Source of the DNA: Verrucomicrobia bacterium UBA3750
Lineage (GTDB): Bacteria; Verrucomicrobiota; Kiritimatiellia; RFP12; UBA1067
Assembly: GCA_002371755.1 (NCBI GenBank)
Contig: DFGM01000139.1
Span: forward strand, 1 to 25,559
DNA length: 25,559 nucleotides
Direction: 5' to 3'
The position numbers and the translations under genes were made by a program. Below are positions 1 to 8,349 of this stretch, piece by piece (within the stretch, counting starts at the first letter, position 1; every line of letters starts with the position of its first letter). The notes beneath the pieces were generated by a model. It was not told where the DNA came from. It saw only the letters and a list, made by a program, of their open reading frames with translations, and did no database searches.

Positions 1-2345
1 GAGCAGCTGTCCTTGCCCACGGGTATGGATACGCCGAGAGCCGGGCAGAAATCGAGCCCCACCTCGCGCACGGTATCGTAGAGAACCGCGTCTTCCCCCG
101 CATCTCCGCACGGAGCCATCCAGTTCGCGGAAAGCCTGATGTTGGATATGTCGCCCACGCAGGCGGCCGCAAGATTGGTGATCGCCTCGGCAACCGCCAT
201 GCGGCCCGAAGCAGGCCCATCCAGCATCGCGATCGGCGTTCTTTCGCCGGTCGCCATCGCCTGCCCTTCGTATGTCTTGTAGCCCATCGTGGTGACGGCA
301 CAGTCCGCAGCGGGCAGCTGGTACTTGCCCACCATCTGGTCTCTGGCCACGCGACCGGTCACGGTGCGGTCTGCAATCGTGACGAGGAATGTCTTATCTG
401 CAACAGCGGGGAGGCTCAACACGCGCATAAGCGCATCGTAGGGCCGCACGCCCTCGAAGTTGGCAGGAATGTGCTCCTTCTTGACGCGCTTGACGTCCCT
501 CACCATGCGCGGAGGCTTGCCGAGAAGCACCTTTATATCCATATCTATCGGACGGTCGTTGAAGTACCCGTCTTCCAGGACGAGTTGCCCGTCTCCTGTC
601 GCAACGCCTATGAATGCGACCGGGCAGCGTTCGCGCTTGCAGAGTTCCTCGAAGAAGCCCTTCGCCTCAGGCTTGAGTGCAAGCACGTACCGTTCCTGCG
701 CCTCGCAGCACCAGATTTCCATCGGGCTCATGGAAGGCTCTTCGTTGTGCACTTCGCGAAGTTTGAACCTGCCTCCCGTCTCCTCCACGAGCTCGGGGCA
801 GCCGTTGGAAAGCCCGCCCGCGCCGATATCATGGATGGAGAGAATCGGGTTCTTCTCGCCGAGATACGCGCATGCGTCGATTACGCCCTGGCAGCGGCGC
901 TGCATTTCCGCGTTGCCTCGCTGGACGCTATTGAAGTCGAGTGCCTCCGAGTTGGTGCCGGTCATCATCGAAGACGCCGCTCCGCCTCCAAGGCCGATAC
1001 GCATCGCCGGCCCTCCTATCTGCACAATGAGCGAACCCACTTTCACAGGCTTCTTCTCCACCTGCGAATGGCGTATCACGCCCATGCCGCCTGCGAGCAT
1101 GATTGGCTTGTGATAGCCGCGAAGTTCCCCGGCAATCTCGCCTTCATACGTGCGGAAAAAGCCGCAAAGCTGCGGACGCCCGAACTCGTTGCCGAACTGC
1201 GCCCCGCCTATCGGACCTTCCGTCATAATCGCAAGCGGCGTCGCAAGACGCGTGGGGAAATCCGCATATATCCTCTCCCACGGCTGGGGAAAGCCCGGTA
1301 TGCGCAGATTGGACACCATGAAGCCGCATATGCCGGCCACCGTGCGCGAACCCGAACCCGTAGCCGCCTCGTCACGTATTTCGCCGCCAACGCCTGTCGC
1401 CGCCCCAGGATACGGGGATATCGCCGTCGGATGGTTGTGCGTCTCCACCTTCATCAGCTGCTCGAGCTGGTCTTCTTTAAAGGAGTAGGCGTTCGTCTTC
1501 GGGTCAATCGAGAATACGCTCGTCTTGAATCCCTTCACGACCGCGGAGTTGTCCTTGTAGGCGCTCAAAGTATCCTTCGGCCTCTTGGCGTGCGTGTTCT
1601 TTATCATGCCGAAGAGCGAATCGGGCATTTCCTTGCCGTCGATGATGAACTTCGCGCCGAAGATCTTGTGTCGGCAGTGCTCGCTGTTCACCTGTCCGAA
1701 CATGACAAGCTCGGTATCGGTCGGGTTGCGGCCGGCGGCGGCGAAGGATTTCGCCAGATACTCCATCTCAGGCTCGCTGATTGCAAGGCCGATTTCCTCG
1801 TTCGCTTCGCGTATCGCGTCCACGCCCTTGCCGAGGACATCGTATGTCCGGCCGCGCTTGGGCTCGTCCGCATCGAATATGTCGTCGATATTGGTGTAGA
1901 CGCCCTCGGTCATCTTGTCATAGAGCGTGGCGAGACACGCCGGCGGCAGGGAACGGGGCGACTCCTCGCTCGCGAACCCAAGCTTCTGCGGATCCGCAGG
2001 CGGGCCGATATGCACCTTGTAGCGGATGCCGCGCTCCACGCGCAGTATCCCGGATAGACCGCAGTTGCGGAAGATGTCCGTCGCCTTTGAAGACCAAGGG
2101 GAAATCGTCCCCTTCCTGGGCGTCACGTAGAAATCGGCCTCGTCGACATCGCCGGTCGCGTTCAAGAGGACTGCCGCGCGACGGAGTTCTTCAATGCTGA
2201 ACGCCTGATCCGCCATTTGCAGCGCGTACACCCACTTTGCGTCGATTTCCACGTCCTCGAAGCCGGGTGCGGCTTTGGCAATTGCCGTCTTTATCGCCTC
2301 AAGACGAAACGTCGAGTAGGCGTTTTCTCCTATAAGAAGTATCAT
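1..2345 (-). CDS. purL: Phosphoribosylformylglycinamidine synthase, large single-chain type (3' end outside window)
   Basis: This is the fourth step of de novo purine synthesis: FGAR, glutamine and ATP give FGAM in the cytoplasm. The frame is open from ATG at 2345 to the left edge (781 codons, no stop), so the C-terminal part, including the glutaminase domain, lies outside. Visible family motifs are PRKGTISPWSSKATDI near residues 73-90 (N-terminal PurS-like/linker region of the single-chain enzyme), FGQVNSEHCRHKIF near 215, and KVETHNHPTAISPYPGAATG near 298-317 (ATP-binding PurM-like half). The single-chain enzyme is usually about 1300 aa, so roughly 60 percent is here. The start is supported by an AGAAAG-type RBS and by a promoter at 2387-2415 that leaves a leader of about 35 nt. 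Identification is very secure; the frame was checked by translation at both ends. Confidence 0.96.
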   Translation of the reverse strand, partial: MILLIGENAYSTFRLEAIKTAIAKAAPGFEDVEIDAKWVYALQMADQAFSIEELRRAAVLLNATGDVDEADFYVTPRKGTISPWSSKATDIFRNCGLSGILRVERGIRYKVHIGPPADPQKLGFASEESPRSLPPACLATLYDKMTEGVYTNIDDIFDADEPKRGRTYDVLGKGVDAIREANEEIGLAISEPEMEYLAKSFAAAGRNPTDTELVMFGQVNSEHCRHKIFGAKFIIDGKEMPDSLFGMIKNTHAKRPKDTLSAYKDNSAVVKGFKTSVFSIDPKTNAYSFKEDQLEQLMKVETHNHPTAISPYPGAATGVGGEIRDEAATGSGSRTVAGICGFMVSNLRIPGFPQPWERIYADFPTRLATPLAIMTEGPIGGAQFGNEFGRPQLCGFFRTYEGEIAGELRGYHKPIMLAGGMGVIRHSQVEKKPVKVGSLIVQIGGPAMRIGLGGGAASSMMTGTNSEALDFNSVQRGNAEMQRRCQGVIDACAYLGEKNPILSIHDIGAGGLSNGCPELVEETGGRFKLREVHNEEPSMSPMEIWCCEAQERYVLALKPEAKGFFEELCKRERCPVAFIGVATGDGQLVLEDGYFNDRPIDMDIKVLLGKPPRMVRDVKRVKKEHIPANFEGVRPYDALMRVLSLPAVADKTFLVTIADRTVTGRVARDQMVGKYQLPAADCAVTTMGYKTYEGQAMATGERTPIAMLDGPASGRMAVAEAITNLAAACVGDISNIRLSANWMAPCGDAGEDAVLYDTVREVGLDFCPALGVSIPVGKDSC

Positions 2346-2386
2346 TTGTTTGCTTTCTTTCTGCAATATTCCCGAAACTGCCGCAT

Positions 2387-2415
2387 ATTTTACCAAAATT
2401 CCGCCCGCCGCGCAA
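2387..2415 (-). promoter_or_regulatory. Promoter of purL (TTGCGC, 17 bp, TAAAAT, extended -10)
   Basis: On the minus strand TTGCGC (2410-2415) is followed by a 17-bp spacer and TAAAAT (2387-2392), with the extended -10 dinucleotide TG one base upstream. The predicted start near 2380 gives a leader of about 35 nt before the purL ATG at 2345. The same -35 hexamer recurs at three other promoters here. Confidence 0.65.
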
Positions 2416-2500
2416 CGCCCAGCAGGAGCGCAAATGCCGGATGAAAAAGGGTTCTCAGCCGGCGAAAAAAGTTCTGTCGAAAAAAGTTCAAAATACCCCC

Positions 2501-2530
2501 TTGCGCGGCGGCAGGCAAATATGATATAAT
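2501..2530 (+). promoter_or_regulatory. Promoter of the tRNA-Leu gene
   Basis: TTGCGC at 2501-2506, an 18-bp spacer and a consensus TATAAT at 2525-2530 preceded by TG plus one base (extended -10). The predicted transcription start is about 20 nt before the mature tRNA 5' end at 2557. Confidence 0.75.
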
Positions 2531-2556
2531 ATGTGCCGTTTTCAATCCACAACCCT

Positions 2557-2641
2557 GCTCGGGTGGTGAAATTGGCAGACACGCATGCTTGAGGTGCATG
2601 TGGAGAGATCCTTGCGGGTTCGAGTCCCGCCCCGAGCACCA
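2557..2641 (+). tRNA. tRNA-Leu (anticodon GAG), CCA encoded
   Basis: The 85-nt sequence folds as a class II tRNA. The 7-bp acceptor stem GCTCGGG/CCCGAGC is perfect, followed by discriminator A and an encoded CCA at 2639-2641. The anticodon stem CATGC/GCATG is fully Watson-Crick around the loop TTGAGGT, giving anticodon GAG, which reads CUC and CUU leucine codons. There is a variable arm and a canonical GGTTCGAGTCC T arm. It has its own promoter and terminator, so it is a single-gene transcript. Confidence 0.97.
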
Positions 2642-2650
2642 ATAAAAAGT

Positions 2651-2684
2651 CGCGGTTTTTCTTCGGAAACCGCGCTTTTTCTTT
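2651..2684 (+). terminator. Rho-independent terminator, apparently bidirectional
   Basis: CGCGGTTT (2651-2658) pairs with AAACCGCG (2667-2674) over an 8-nt loop, followed by a T-rich tract (2676-2684) ending the tRNA transcript. On the minus strand the same hairpin is followed by ACTTTTTATT, so it can also stop transcription arriving from the convergent gene at 2785-4770. Confidence 0.85.
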
Positions 2685-2784
2685 TCCTGCCGCGCTGAAA
2701 CGCTTTGGGCGAACCGGGGTAAAGCCTATCGCGGCAAGCCGTAAACCCGCCGCGTGGGATTCCCGCTGCACCAAAGAAGATTCT

Positions 2785-4770
2785 CTAGTCGGCCCTCTTC
2801 GGCTTCATTACCTTGAGGGAGTTGATGCGGGCGTGGGAGCCGTTGAACTTGAGATGACCGTATTTCACCGTATTCAGGAAGTCGGCGAAATCTTCCGTCT
2901 CGAACACCGGAGAGGAATCGTCTCCCAAGAACACCGAAACCTTGCCGCGGTTGTATTCGACGACAAGTTTCACCGCGCCGCCTGAATACGGCACGGATGT
3001 CGCTTTCGCCGATTTGCTGTCATGGATGTCGACCCACTCGGCGAAAAAGAGTTCGCAACCGTCTTTCTTGAAGTCAAGCCAGAGATGAGGATACGTACCG
3101 CTCATTTCAATCGCAGGGTCGCCGGGCTTCTGGTGGAACTCGAATTGCCAAGAGTCGCACTCCCCGTGCGGAGCAATCTCGCACTCCATGCGGAACTCGC
3201 CATCCACGGATACATTCCACTCCAGAGGGTCGCCGCCTTTATACATCTTGTTCAAATAGGCGCACGAGCCATCGAGCCGCCATGCGCCGCCGTATGTGAG
3301 CCAGCATGCCTTGCTTTTCGGGAAGGCGGCGGGCACAGGTTTGCCGGATGGGAAGTCGAGCTTCATCCGCACATCCATCAGTCGCTCCTCGATATACGAT
3401 TCTTCGTCCGCAGTGAGTTTGGCATGCTTCCGTTTGACTTCACCGGCGGCGGACATAAAGCCGCTAAAGTCGTCTGCGAGATAGAGCTTGTGGAGACGCA
3501 GGAAGTCGGCGCTCCTCTTGCCTGATATGACGTTCCACAGCAGCCAGCGGTCGTTCAGATAGGCCGATTCGAATATCTTGTACATCAAGTTCGGAAGCGT
3601 GCGGTGGTCGAAAGAACGCCACGTCTCCACCGTCTTATCCAAGTCGCCCTTGAGCGAATATGCAAACGTGGCGCACACGGCAGCCGACTGACGGACGGAA
3701 GCGAATGCGTTGCGATTCTTTATCTGCGGCGTGCAGACCTCGATTATCTTGTCCAGTTCGTCGGCATGGTCGCGGAAGTAGTCTTCAGGCGCGACACCCA
3801 TATCCTTGACCATCTTCAGCAACGCTTCCGCATAGAAATACGGAATCATCGTGTCATGGCGTTTTGTTTCGCGGCATCTTTCGGCAAATACCTTCATCTT
3901 CTCCAACGACCCGCACCAGCGCGGATAGCAGTTGTACCAGAGATAATTGCTGAATAGGCCGTGATAATCCATTTGTGCGGCGGTAGCGCGCACGAAAAGC
4001 TCGTCGTCGAAAGGCCCTAGGTCCGAGAACAGATATAGCGGCTCGGGGAAAGAATGGAGCTCCATCGCCCGGTTGAACGCTTCGCGGCAGGCTTTGCCGT
4101 GCTTTGCAAAGCCGTCCCAACCTTCCCCAGTGACATTGCTCGCCCATCCGCCACCGCGCGCCTTCCACGCGTCGGCACGCTCCACGCCGATATGCCACAG
4201 AAGCTTCAACCATTCGTCTATATCTGCCTTTTCGATATAATTCCCCAGAAGATGGCGGTTTGTGAAGCTTATATCCCTCCTGAAAGTCCAAAACACCCCG
4301 CGCATGTCATCGCCATGAAAGTTTCCCTCCTCCAGCCATCTGACGATTGTCTCGCTTTTCACGCATCTTTTCTTCCCCGTCGCCTCGCGCACAAGGTCTG
4401 CGAACGACCTTCTGGCCGTTCTTGCAAGGATTTTGTTGAGCCTGTCGTATTGGCCCACCCCCTTCATGCCTGCAGTCCATATCGTATCGACGACATCGTC
4501 CAGGAATTTGCGCTCGTCCTTCGTGGCCTTGCCTTCAATATCCATTTCGTGCAGGAGGAACGGCCGCAGCTTCGTGTCGCGGAAGGATGCGCAAGTTTCC
4601 AGTGCGGTATTGGTGCGCATGTTCTCGCTCCAGTCCCGGAGCCATTCATCATGCTGACGCGCCAGCGCCGCCCTGAGAAAGCCGGCGAATCCATCCGGCA
4701 TCGACTGCGCCATTGCCGTTGCTGCCGACAACGCGACACCTAAAAGCGCAACAATAGTTTTCCTGATCAT
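2785..4770 (-). CDS. Secreted protein of unknown function, 661 aa
   Basis: I do not recognise a named family. Residues 1-22 form a clear Sec signal peptide (positive MIRK, hydrophobic core, ATAMAQ cleavage region), so the mature protein is exported. Residues about 25-460 are rich in W, R, E and aromatic residues and look mostly helical. Residues about 470-655 look beta-rich (FEFHQKPGD, YPHLWLDF, KLVVEYNRGKVSVFLGDD, GHLKFNGSHARINSLKVM) and resemble concanavalin-like or DUF1080-type jelly-roll domains that bind or cleave sugars; that likeness is only an inference. No lipobox or membrane anchor is seen after the signal peptide. The gene is monocistronic, divergent from the pentose operon, and has an extended -10 promoter at 4824-4832. 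The ATG at 4770 is chosen because it begins the signal peptide. Confidence 0.85.
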   Translation of the reverse strand: MIRKTIVALLGVALSAATAMAQSMPDGFAGFLRAALARQHDEWLRDWSENMRTNTALETCASFRDTKLRPFLLHEMDIEGKATKDERKFLDDVVDTIWTAGMKGVGQYDRLNKILARTARRSFADLVREATGKKRCVKSETIVRWLEEGNFHGDDMRGVFWTFRRDISFTNRHLLGNYIEKADIDEWLKLLWHIGVERADAWKARGGGWASNVTGEGWDGFAKHGKACREAFNRAMELHSFPEPLYLFSDLGPFDDELFVRATAAQMDYHGLFSNYLWYNCYPRWCGSLEKMKVFAERCRETKRHDTMIPYFYAEALLKMVKDMGVAPEDYFRDHADELDKIIEVCTPQIKNRNAFASVRQSAAVCATFAYSLKGDLDKTVETWRSFDHRTLPNLMYKIFESAYLNDRWLLWNVISGKRSADFLRLHKLYLADDFSGFMSAAGEVKRKHAKLTADEESYIEERLMDVRMKLDFPSGKPVPAAFPKSKACWLTYGGAWRLDGSCAYLNKMYKGGDPLEWNVSVDGEFRMECEIAPHGECDSWQFEFHQKPGDPAIEMSGTYPHLWLDFKKDGCELFFAEWVDIHDSKSAKATSVPYSGGAVKLVVEYNRGKVSVFLGDDSSPVFETEDFADFLNTVKYGHLKFNGSHARINSLKVMKPKRAD

Positions 4771-4823
4771 GGCGGAAGAGCCTTTCCAGTGTTCGGTTTT
4801 GGTGCAAAATGCGGTTGAAAAAC

Positions 4824-4832
4824 ATTATACCA
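4824..4832 (-). promoter_or_regulatory. Extended -10 promoter of the secreted-protein gene
   Basis: On the minus strand this reads TGG followed by TATAAT (hexamer at 4824-4829). No good -35 is visible at 16-18 bp, which fits an extended -10 promoter. The predicted start near 4817 gives a leader of about 47 nt before ATG 4770. Confidence 0.5.
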
Positions 4833-4890
4833 TATTTCGGCCTCGGGCAGTTAGCGAAATCCGCGACCGGCAAGAGGCTCGATGCCTCCA

Positions 4891-4933
4891 ATTTATCCCC
4901 CATTCGGGCAGTTGCGCGGCGGGCGGGATAAAT
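4891..4933. promoter_or_regulatory. Candidate operator: inverted ATTTATCCC / GGGATAAAT half-sites
   Basis: ATTTATCCC at 4891-4899 and its exact reverse complement GGGATAAAT at 4925-4933 are 34 bp apart start to start. They straddle the -35 of the pentose operon, and the second half-site ends at the TG of its extended -10. This is the arrangement expected for a repressor acting over about three helical turns. No regulator gene is present in the window, so its identity is unknown. Confidence 0.4.
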
Positions 4934-4941
4934 GGTATAAT
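4912..4941 (+). promoter_or_regulatory. Promoter of the pentose operon
   Basis: TTGCGC at 4912-4917, an 18-bp spacer and TATAAT at 4936-4941 with TG plus one base before it. The predicted start near 4948 lies only about 5 nt before the first in-frame ATG (4953) but leaves a proper RBS for the GTG at 4971, so it also supports that start. Confidence 0.75.
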
Positions 4942-4970
4942 ACCGTAAAACAATGGACATGGAGGAAGCA

Positions 4971-6527
4971 GTGAAAGACATTTCATCCTATATAGCAGCC
5001 GGCAAGGCCGTGGTCGGCATAGAGTTCGGCTCTACGCGAATCAAGGCGGTTATGACGGGCGAAGACTTCGCGCCTATCGCCATGGGTGCGCACGACTGGG
5101 GAAACAAGCTGGAGAACGGCTATTGGACGTATTCTCTCGCCGACATCGAAAACGGGATACGCGATGCGTATGCCAAAATGGCGGCCGATGTGAAAGCGAA
5201 ATACGGCGTAGAGGTGGAAGCACTCGCCGCGCTCGGCATCTCCGGCATGATGCACGGCTATCTGCCGTTCGACGAAAACTGGCAGCTTCTCGCCCCCTTC
5301 CGCACCTGGCGCAACACCACCACGGCCAAAGCGGCGGCCGAGCTATCCGCCCTTTTCTCCTTTAATATACCGCAACGCTGGAGCATCGCGCATTTCCGTC
5401 AGGCGATGCTGAACAATGAAGAGCACGTTTCCCAAGTGAAGCATCTGACCACGCTCGCGGGCTATGTGCACCATATTCTCTCTGGCGAAAACGTGTTGGG
5501 CGTGGGCGAAGCATCCGGAATGTTCCCCATCGACCCTGCCACCGGCGACTACGACGAGGGGATGAAAGAGAAGTTCGATGCGCTCGCCGCCTCTGGCAGC
5601 GTGAAGATACCGGCAATCGCGCTTCTTCTGCCGAAAGTGCTGGGCGCGGGCGAGAAAGCGGGCGTCCTTACGGACGAAGGCGCGAAGTGGCTCGATCCGA
5701 GCGGCAAACTCAAAGGCGGCGCGTTGATGGCGCCCCCGGAAGGCGACGCCGGCACCGGCATGGTGGCCACGAACGCCGTAGCCCCACGCACGGGCAACGT
5801 TTCGGCCGGCACGAGCGTTTTCGCGATGATAGTGCTCGAAAAAGCCATGCGCGGCTATTATCCCGAAATCGACGTGGTAGCGACTCCTTCCGGGAAAGCC
5901 GTCGCAATGGTCCACTGCAACAATTGCACGAACGAGATAAATGCGTGGATTGAGCTTTTCAAGGGAGTTTTCACCCAGGTTCCCGGCGGCCCCAACATCT
6001 ACGGCACGCTTTTCCATGAATCTCTCAAGGGAGAGAAGGATTGCGGCGGCGTTGTGGTAGTGCCGTGCCTGAGCGGCGAGCCGGTCGCGGGAATCGAAGA
6101 CGCGATGCTGCGCGTCACGAGATCGCCCGAAGCGAAGTTCACGCTCGCCAACTTCATGCGTGCGCAGATCTACTCGGCGTTCGTTTCCCTGAAGCTCGGC
6201 ATGGACATCCTCGCGAAGGAAGACGTCAAGATTGATTCGCTCACCGGCCACGGCGGCATATTCAAGGATAAAGGCATCGCCCAGCAGTATCTTGCGGACG
6301 CCTTGAACACGGCCGTCACCTGCATGTCCACGGCTTCCGAGGGCGGTCCGTGGGGCATGGCAGTATTGGCGGCATATGCGCTTGACGGCGCCGGGATGCC
6401 GCTTGAAGAGTATCTCACGAAGAAGGTCTTTTCGGGCGCCACATCCGAGACCCTCGCTCCGACCGCTGACGGCGTGGCGGGATTCGACCGCTACGCAGAG
6501 AACTTCAAGAAGGCGTTGGGGCGCTAA
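4971..6527 (+). CDS. FGGY-family carbohydrate kinase, probable L-ribulokinase
   Basis: A cytoplasmic sugar kinase of the FGGY (hexokinase/actin-fold) family, 518 aa. GIEFGSTRIKAV (about residues 16-27) is the phosphate-1 loop, GNVSAGTSVF the second phosphate region, and TGHGGIFKDKGIAQQYL the C-terminal adenosine-side motif. It resembles the FGGY kinases that sit beside SSS symporter and araD genes in Bacteroides arabinose loci rather than classical AraB, so L-ribulose is the likely substrate, inferred from its neighbour AraD. I chose GTG 4971 because GGAGGA at 4961-4966 sits at RBS distance from it and the protein then begins with the short KDISSYIAAGKAV lead-in usual for this group. ATG 4953 and ATG 4959 lie upstream but lack a RBS. 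It is first in an operon, 38 bp before the symporter gene. Confidence 0.85.
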   Translation: MKDISSYIAAGKAVVGIEFGSTRIKAVMTGEDFAPIAMGAHDWGNKLENGYWTYSLADIENGIRDAYAKMAADVKAKYGVEVEALAALGISGMMHGYLPFDENWQLLAPFRTWRNTTTAKAAAELSALFSFNIPQRWSIAHFRQAMLNNEEHVSQVKHLTTLAGYVHHILSGENVLGVGEASGMFPIDPATGDYDEGMKEKFDALAASGSVKIPAIALLLPKVLGAGEKAGVLTDEGAKWLDPSGKLKGGALMAPPEGDAGTGMVATNAVAPRTGNVSAGTSVFAMIVLEKAMRGYYPEIDVVATPSGKAVAMVHCNNCTNEINAWIELFKGVFTQVPGGPNIYGTLFHESLKGEKDCGGVVVVPCLSGEPVAGIEDAMLRVTRSPEAKFTLANFMRAQIYSAFVSLKLGMDILAKEDVKIDSLTGHGGIFKDKGIAQQYLADALNTAVTCMSTASEGGPWGMAVLAAYALDGAGMPLEEYLTKKVFSGATSETLAPTADGVAGFDRYAENFKKALGR

Positions 6528-6565
6528 CTTTATTCACAAACCAAAACACAAAGGAAGAAAAACCT

Positions 6566-8323
6566 ATGCTGACATGGATAGACTGGCTGATGATACTTGC
6601 CTACTTCGGCGTCCTTGCCGGAGTGGTGGTGGCATCGCTCAAGCGTAACAAGATAGAATCCGGCGAAGATTTGTTTCTTGGCGGGAGGAGCGTCGGGTGG
6701 CTTGCGATTGGCGCATCGATATTCGCGGCAAACATCGGCTCGGAGCATCTCATAGGGCTTGCGGGCTCCGGCGCTGCGGCGGGTCTATCCCAGGCACACT
6801 GGGAGCTGCACGCATGGGTGCTCGTCATGATGAGCTGGGTGTTTCTGCCCTTCTACTACAAGTCGGGTGTCTCGACCATGCCGGAGTTTCTGGAAAAGCG
6901 CTTTGGTTCGCGCGCCCGCTGGATACTTTCCCTCGTCTCGCTCGCGGCGTACGTTCTCACCAAGATTTCGGTGACGGTGTTTGCGGGCGCGCTCTTCTTC
7001 GAAGTAATGATGCCTGAAGTGAGCCTCACAATCGGCGGAACCACGATAACATCCTTCTGGATCGGCGCGGTGGCCACGGTCGTGCTTGCGGGCGTATATT
7101 CTTCCATAGGCGGGCTTTCCGCCGTCGTCTACACCGACCTCGTCCAGACCGGCATCATACTCGCGGGCACCCTTTCCGTGACGGCGTTCGCCCTCTACCA
7201 TCTCGGGCACTCCGGCGTGGCGCTGGCGGATGGTTCCACGGCGCAGGGCATGGCCGACGGTTGGGCCGTGCTCAAGCAGACGATCAAATCGACCGGCAAC
7301 GTGGAGCAGTTCGGTCTCTGGCACTCGCTCACGCACAAGACCTTCCCGTGGCTCGGCGTAGCTATCGCTTCGGCCACCATCGGCGTGTGGTATTGGTGCA
7401 CTGACCAGTTCATCATACAGCGCACGCTTGCCGCGAAAAACCTCACCAACGCCCGCCGCGGCGCAATATGGGGCGGCGCACTGAAACTCTGCCCGGTATT
7501 CCTCTTCCTCGTGCCCGGCATGCTCGGCTTCGCCCTCCACCACAACCACGTGAACATCCCCGGGCTCGGCGAGTTTTCCATCCCGCTCAAGGCCGCTGCC
7601 GACGGAACCATGGTGCTCAACGGCGATACGGTATTCCCCACGCTCGTGCAGTCGCTCCTGCCGGTCGGTTTCCGCGGCCTCGTCGTGGCAGGCATGATTG
7701 CCGCCCTGATGAGCTCGCTCGCCTCCCTCTTCAACTCCGTCTCCACCCTCTTCACGGTGGACGTCTACCAGAAGCTCAAACCCGATACCCCGCCCCGCAA
7801 ACTCGTGACGATCGGCCGCACCACTACCGTCGTCATGACGGCGCTCGGCCTCCTCTGGCTTCCCATAATGAAAGCGATTTCCGGCGGCGGACTCTACCAG
7901 TACATCCAGGCCGTTCAGTCCTTCCTCGCTCCGCCTATTGTCGCTGTGTTCGTGATGGGGCTTTGCTGGAAGCGCATGAATCTTCGCGGCGCCACGTGGG
8001 GTCTCGGCCTCGGCTTCACGCTCGGCATGGCCAAACTCCTCGCCAACATCCTCTGGGGCGGAGTCCAAGGCTTCGCCTTCATCCAGGATTTCTACTTCTC
8101 GGGCATCCTCCTGGCAATCTCCATCGCGATTGTGGTCGTTGCATCCCTTTCCGCACCGCCGCCGGACCCCGCACACCTGAACGGACTCAACTTCTCCTGC
8201 CTCGACGCCAACTTCAAGAAGGAAAACCGCGAAAGCTGGAACTGGGTGGACGTCCTTTCGTCCTGCATCGTCGTGGGCCTCGTCCTCTGCGCCTACGCAT
8301 ACTTCTGGACTTGGCTTGATTGA
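6566..8323 (+). CDS. Sodium/solute symporter (SSS family), SGLT-like sugar transporter
   Basis: A 585-aa inner-membrane symporter that couples sugar uptake to Na+. The sequence has many hydrophobic segments (about 13-14 helices expected) with an out-facing start, MLTWIDWLMILAYFGVL. Family signatures are FAANIGSEHLIGLAGSG (about 53-69, TM1, Na2-site and sugar region), WYWCTDQFIIQRTLAAK, and MSSLASLFNSVSTLFTVD (about 382-399), whose paired serines correspond to the Na2-site serines of vSGLT. The last hydrophobic stretch, LSSCIVVGLVLCAYAYFWTW, ends at the C-terminus. An AAGGAAG RBS (6551-6557) fixes ATG 6566. Its position between the kinase and AraD implies L-arabinose or a related pentose as substrate; the sequence alone cannot settle this. 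Confidence 0.9.
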   Translation: MLTWIDWLMILAYFGVLAGVVVASLKRNKIESGEDLFLGGRSVGWLAIGASIFAANIGSEHLIGLAGSGAAAGLSQAHWELHAWVLVMMSWVFLPFYYKSGVSTMPEFLEKRFGSRARWILSLVSLAAYVLTKISVTVFAGALFFEVMMPEVSLTIGGTTITSFWIGAVATVVLAGVYSSIGGLSAVVYTDLVQTGIILAGTLSVTAFALYHLGHSGVALADGSTAQGMADGWAVLKQTIKSTGNVEQFGLWHSLTHKTFPWLGVAIASATIGVWYWCTDQFIIQRTLAAKNLTNARRGAIWGGALKLCPVFLFLVPGMLGFALHHNHVNIPGLGEFSIPLKAAADGTMVLNGDTVFPTLVQSLLPVGFRGLVVAGMIAALMSSLASLFNSVSTLFTVDVYQKLKPDTPPRKLVTIGRTTTVVMTALGLLWLPIMKAISGGGLYQYIQAVQSFLAPPIVAVFVMGLCWKRMNLRGATWGLGLGFTLGMAKLLANILWGGVQGFAFIQDFYFSGILLAISIAIVVVASLSAPPPDPAHLNGLNFSCLDANFKKENRESWNWVDVLSSCIVVGLVLCAYAYFWTWLD

Positions 8324-8349
8324 GCGCAAGGCGTTAGGAGCTGGAAATC

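Noticed and set aside
471..2057. A 528-codon open frame on the plus strand
   Set aside because: It is antisense to purL, shows no family motifs, and is rich in Arg, His and Ala as expected for a shadow frame in GC-rich DNA.
4953..4970. Upstream ATG starts (4953, 4959) for the FGGY kinase
   Set aside because: No RBS precedes them, the predicted transcript start is only about 5 nt before 4953, and GGAGGA lies between them and the well-placed GTG at 4971.
6785..8329. A 514-codon open frame on the minus strand
   Set aside because: It is antisense to the symporter; its His/Glu/Arg-rich composition with no hydrophobic core is that of a shadow frame.
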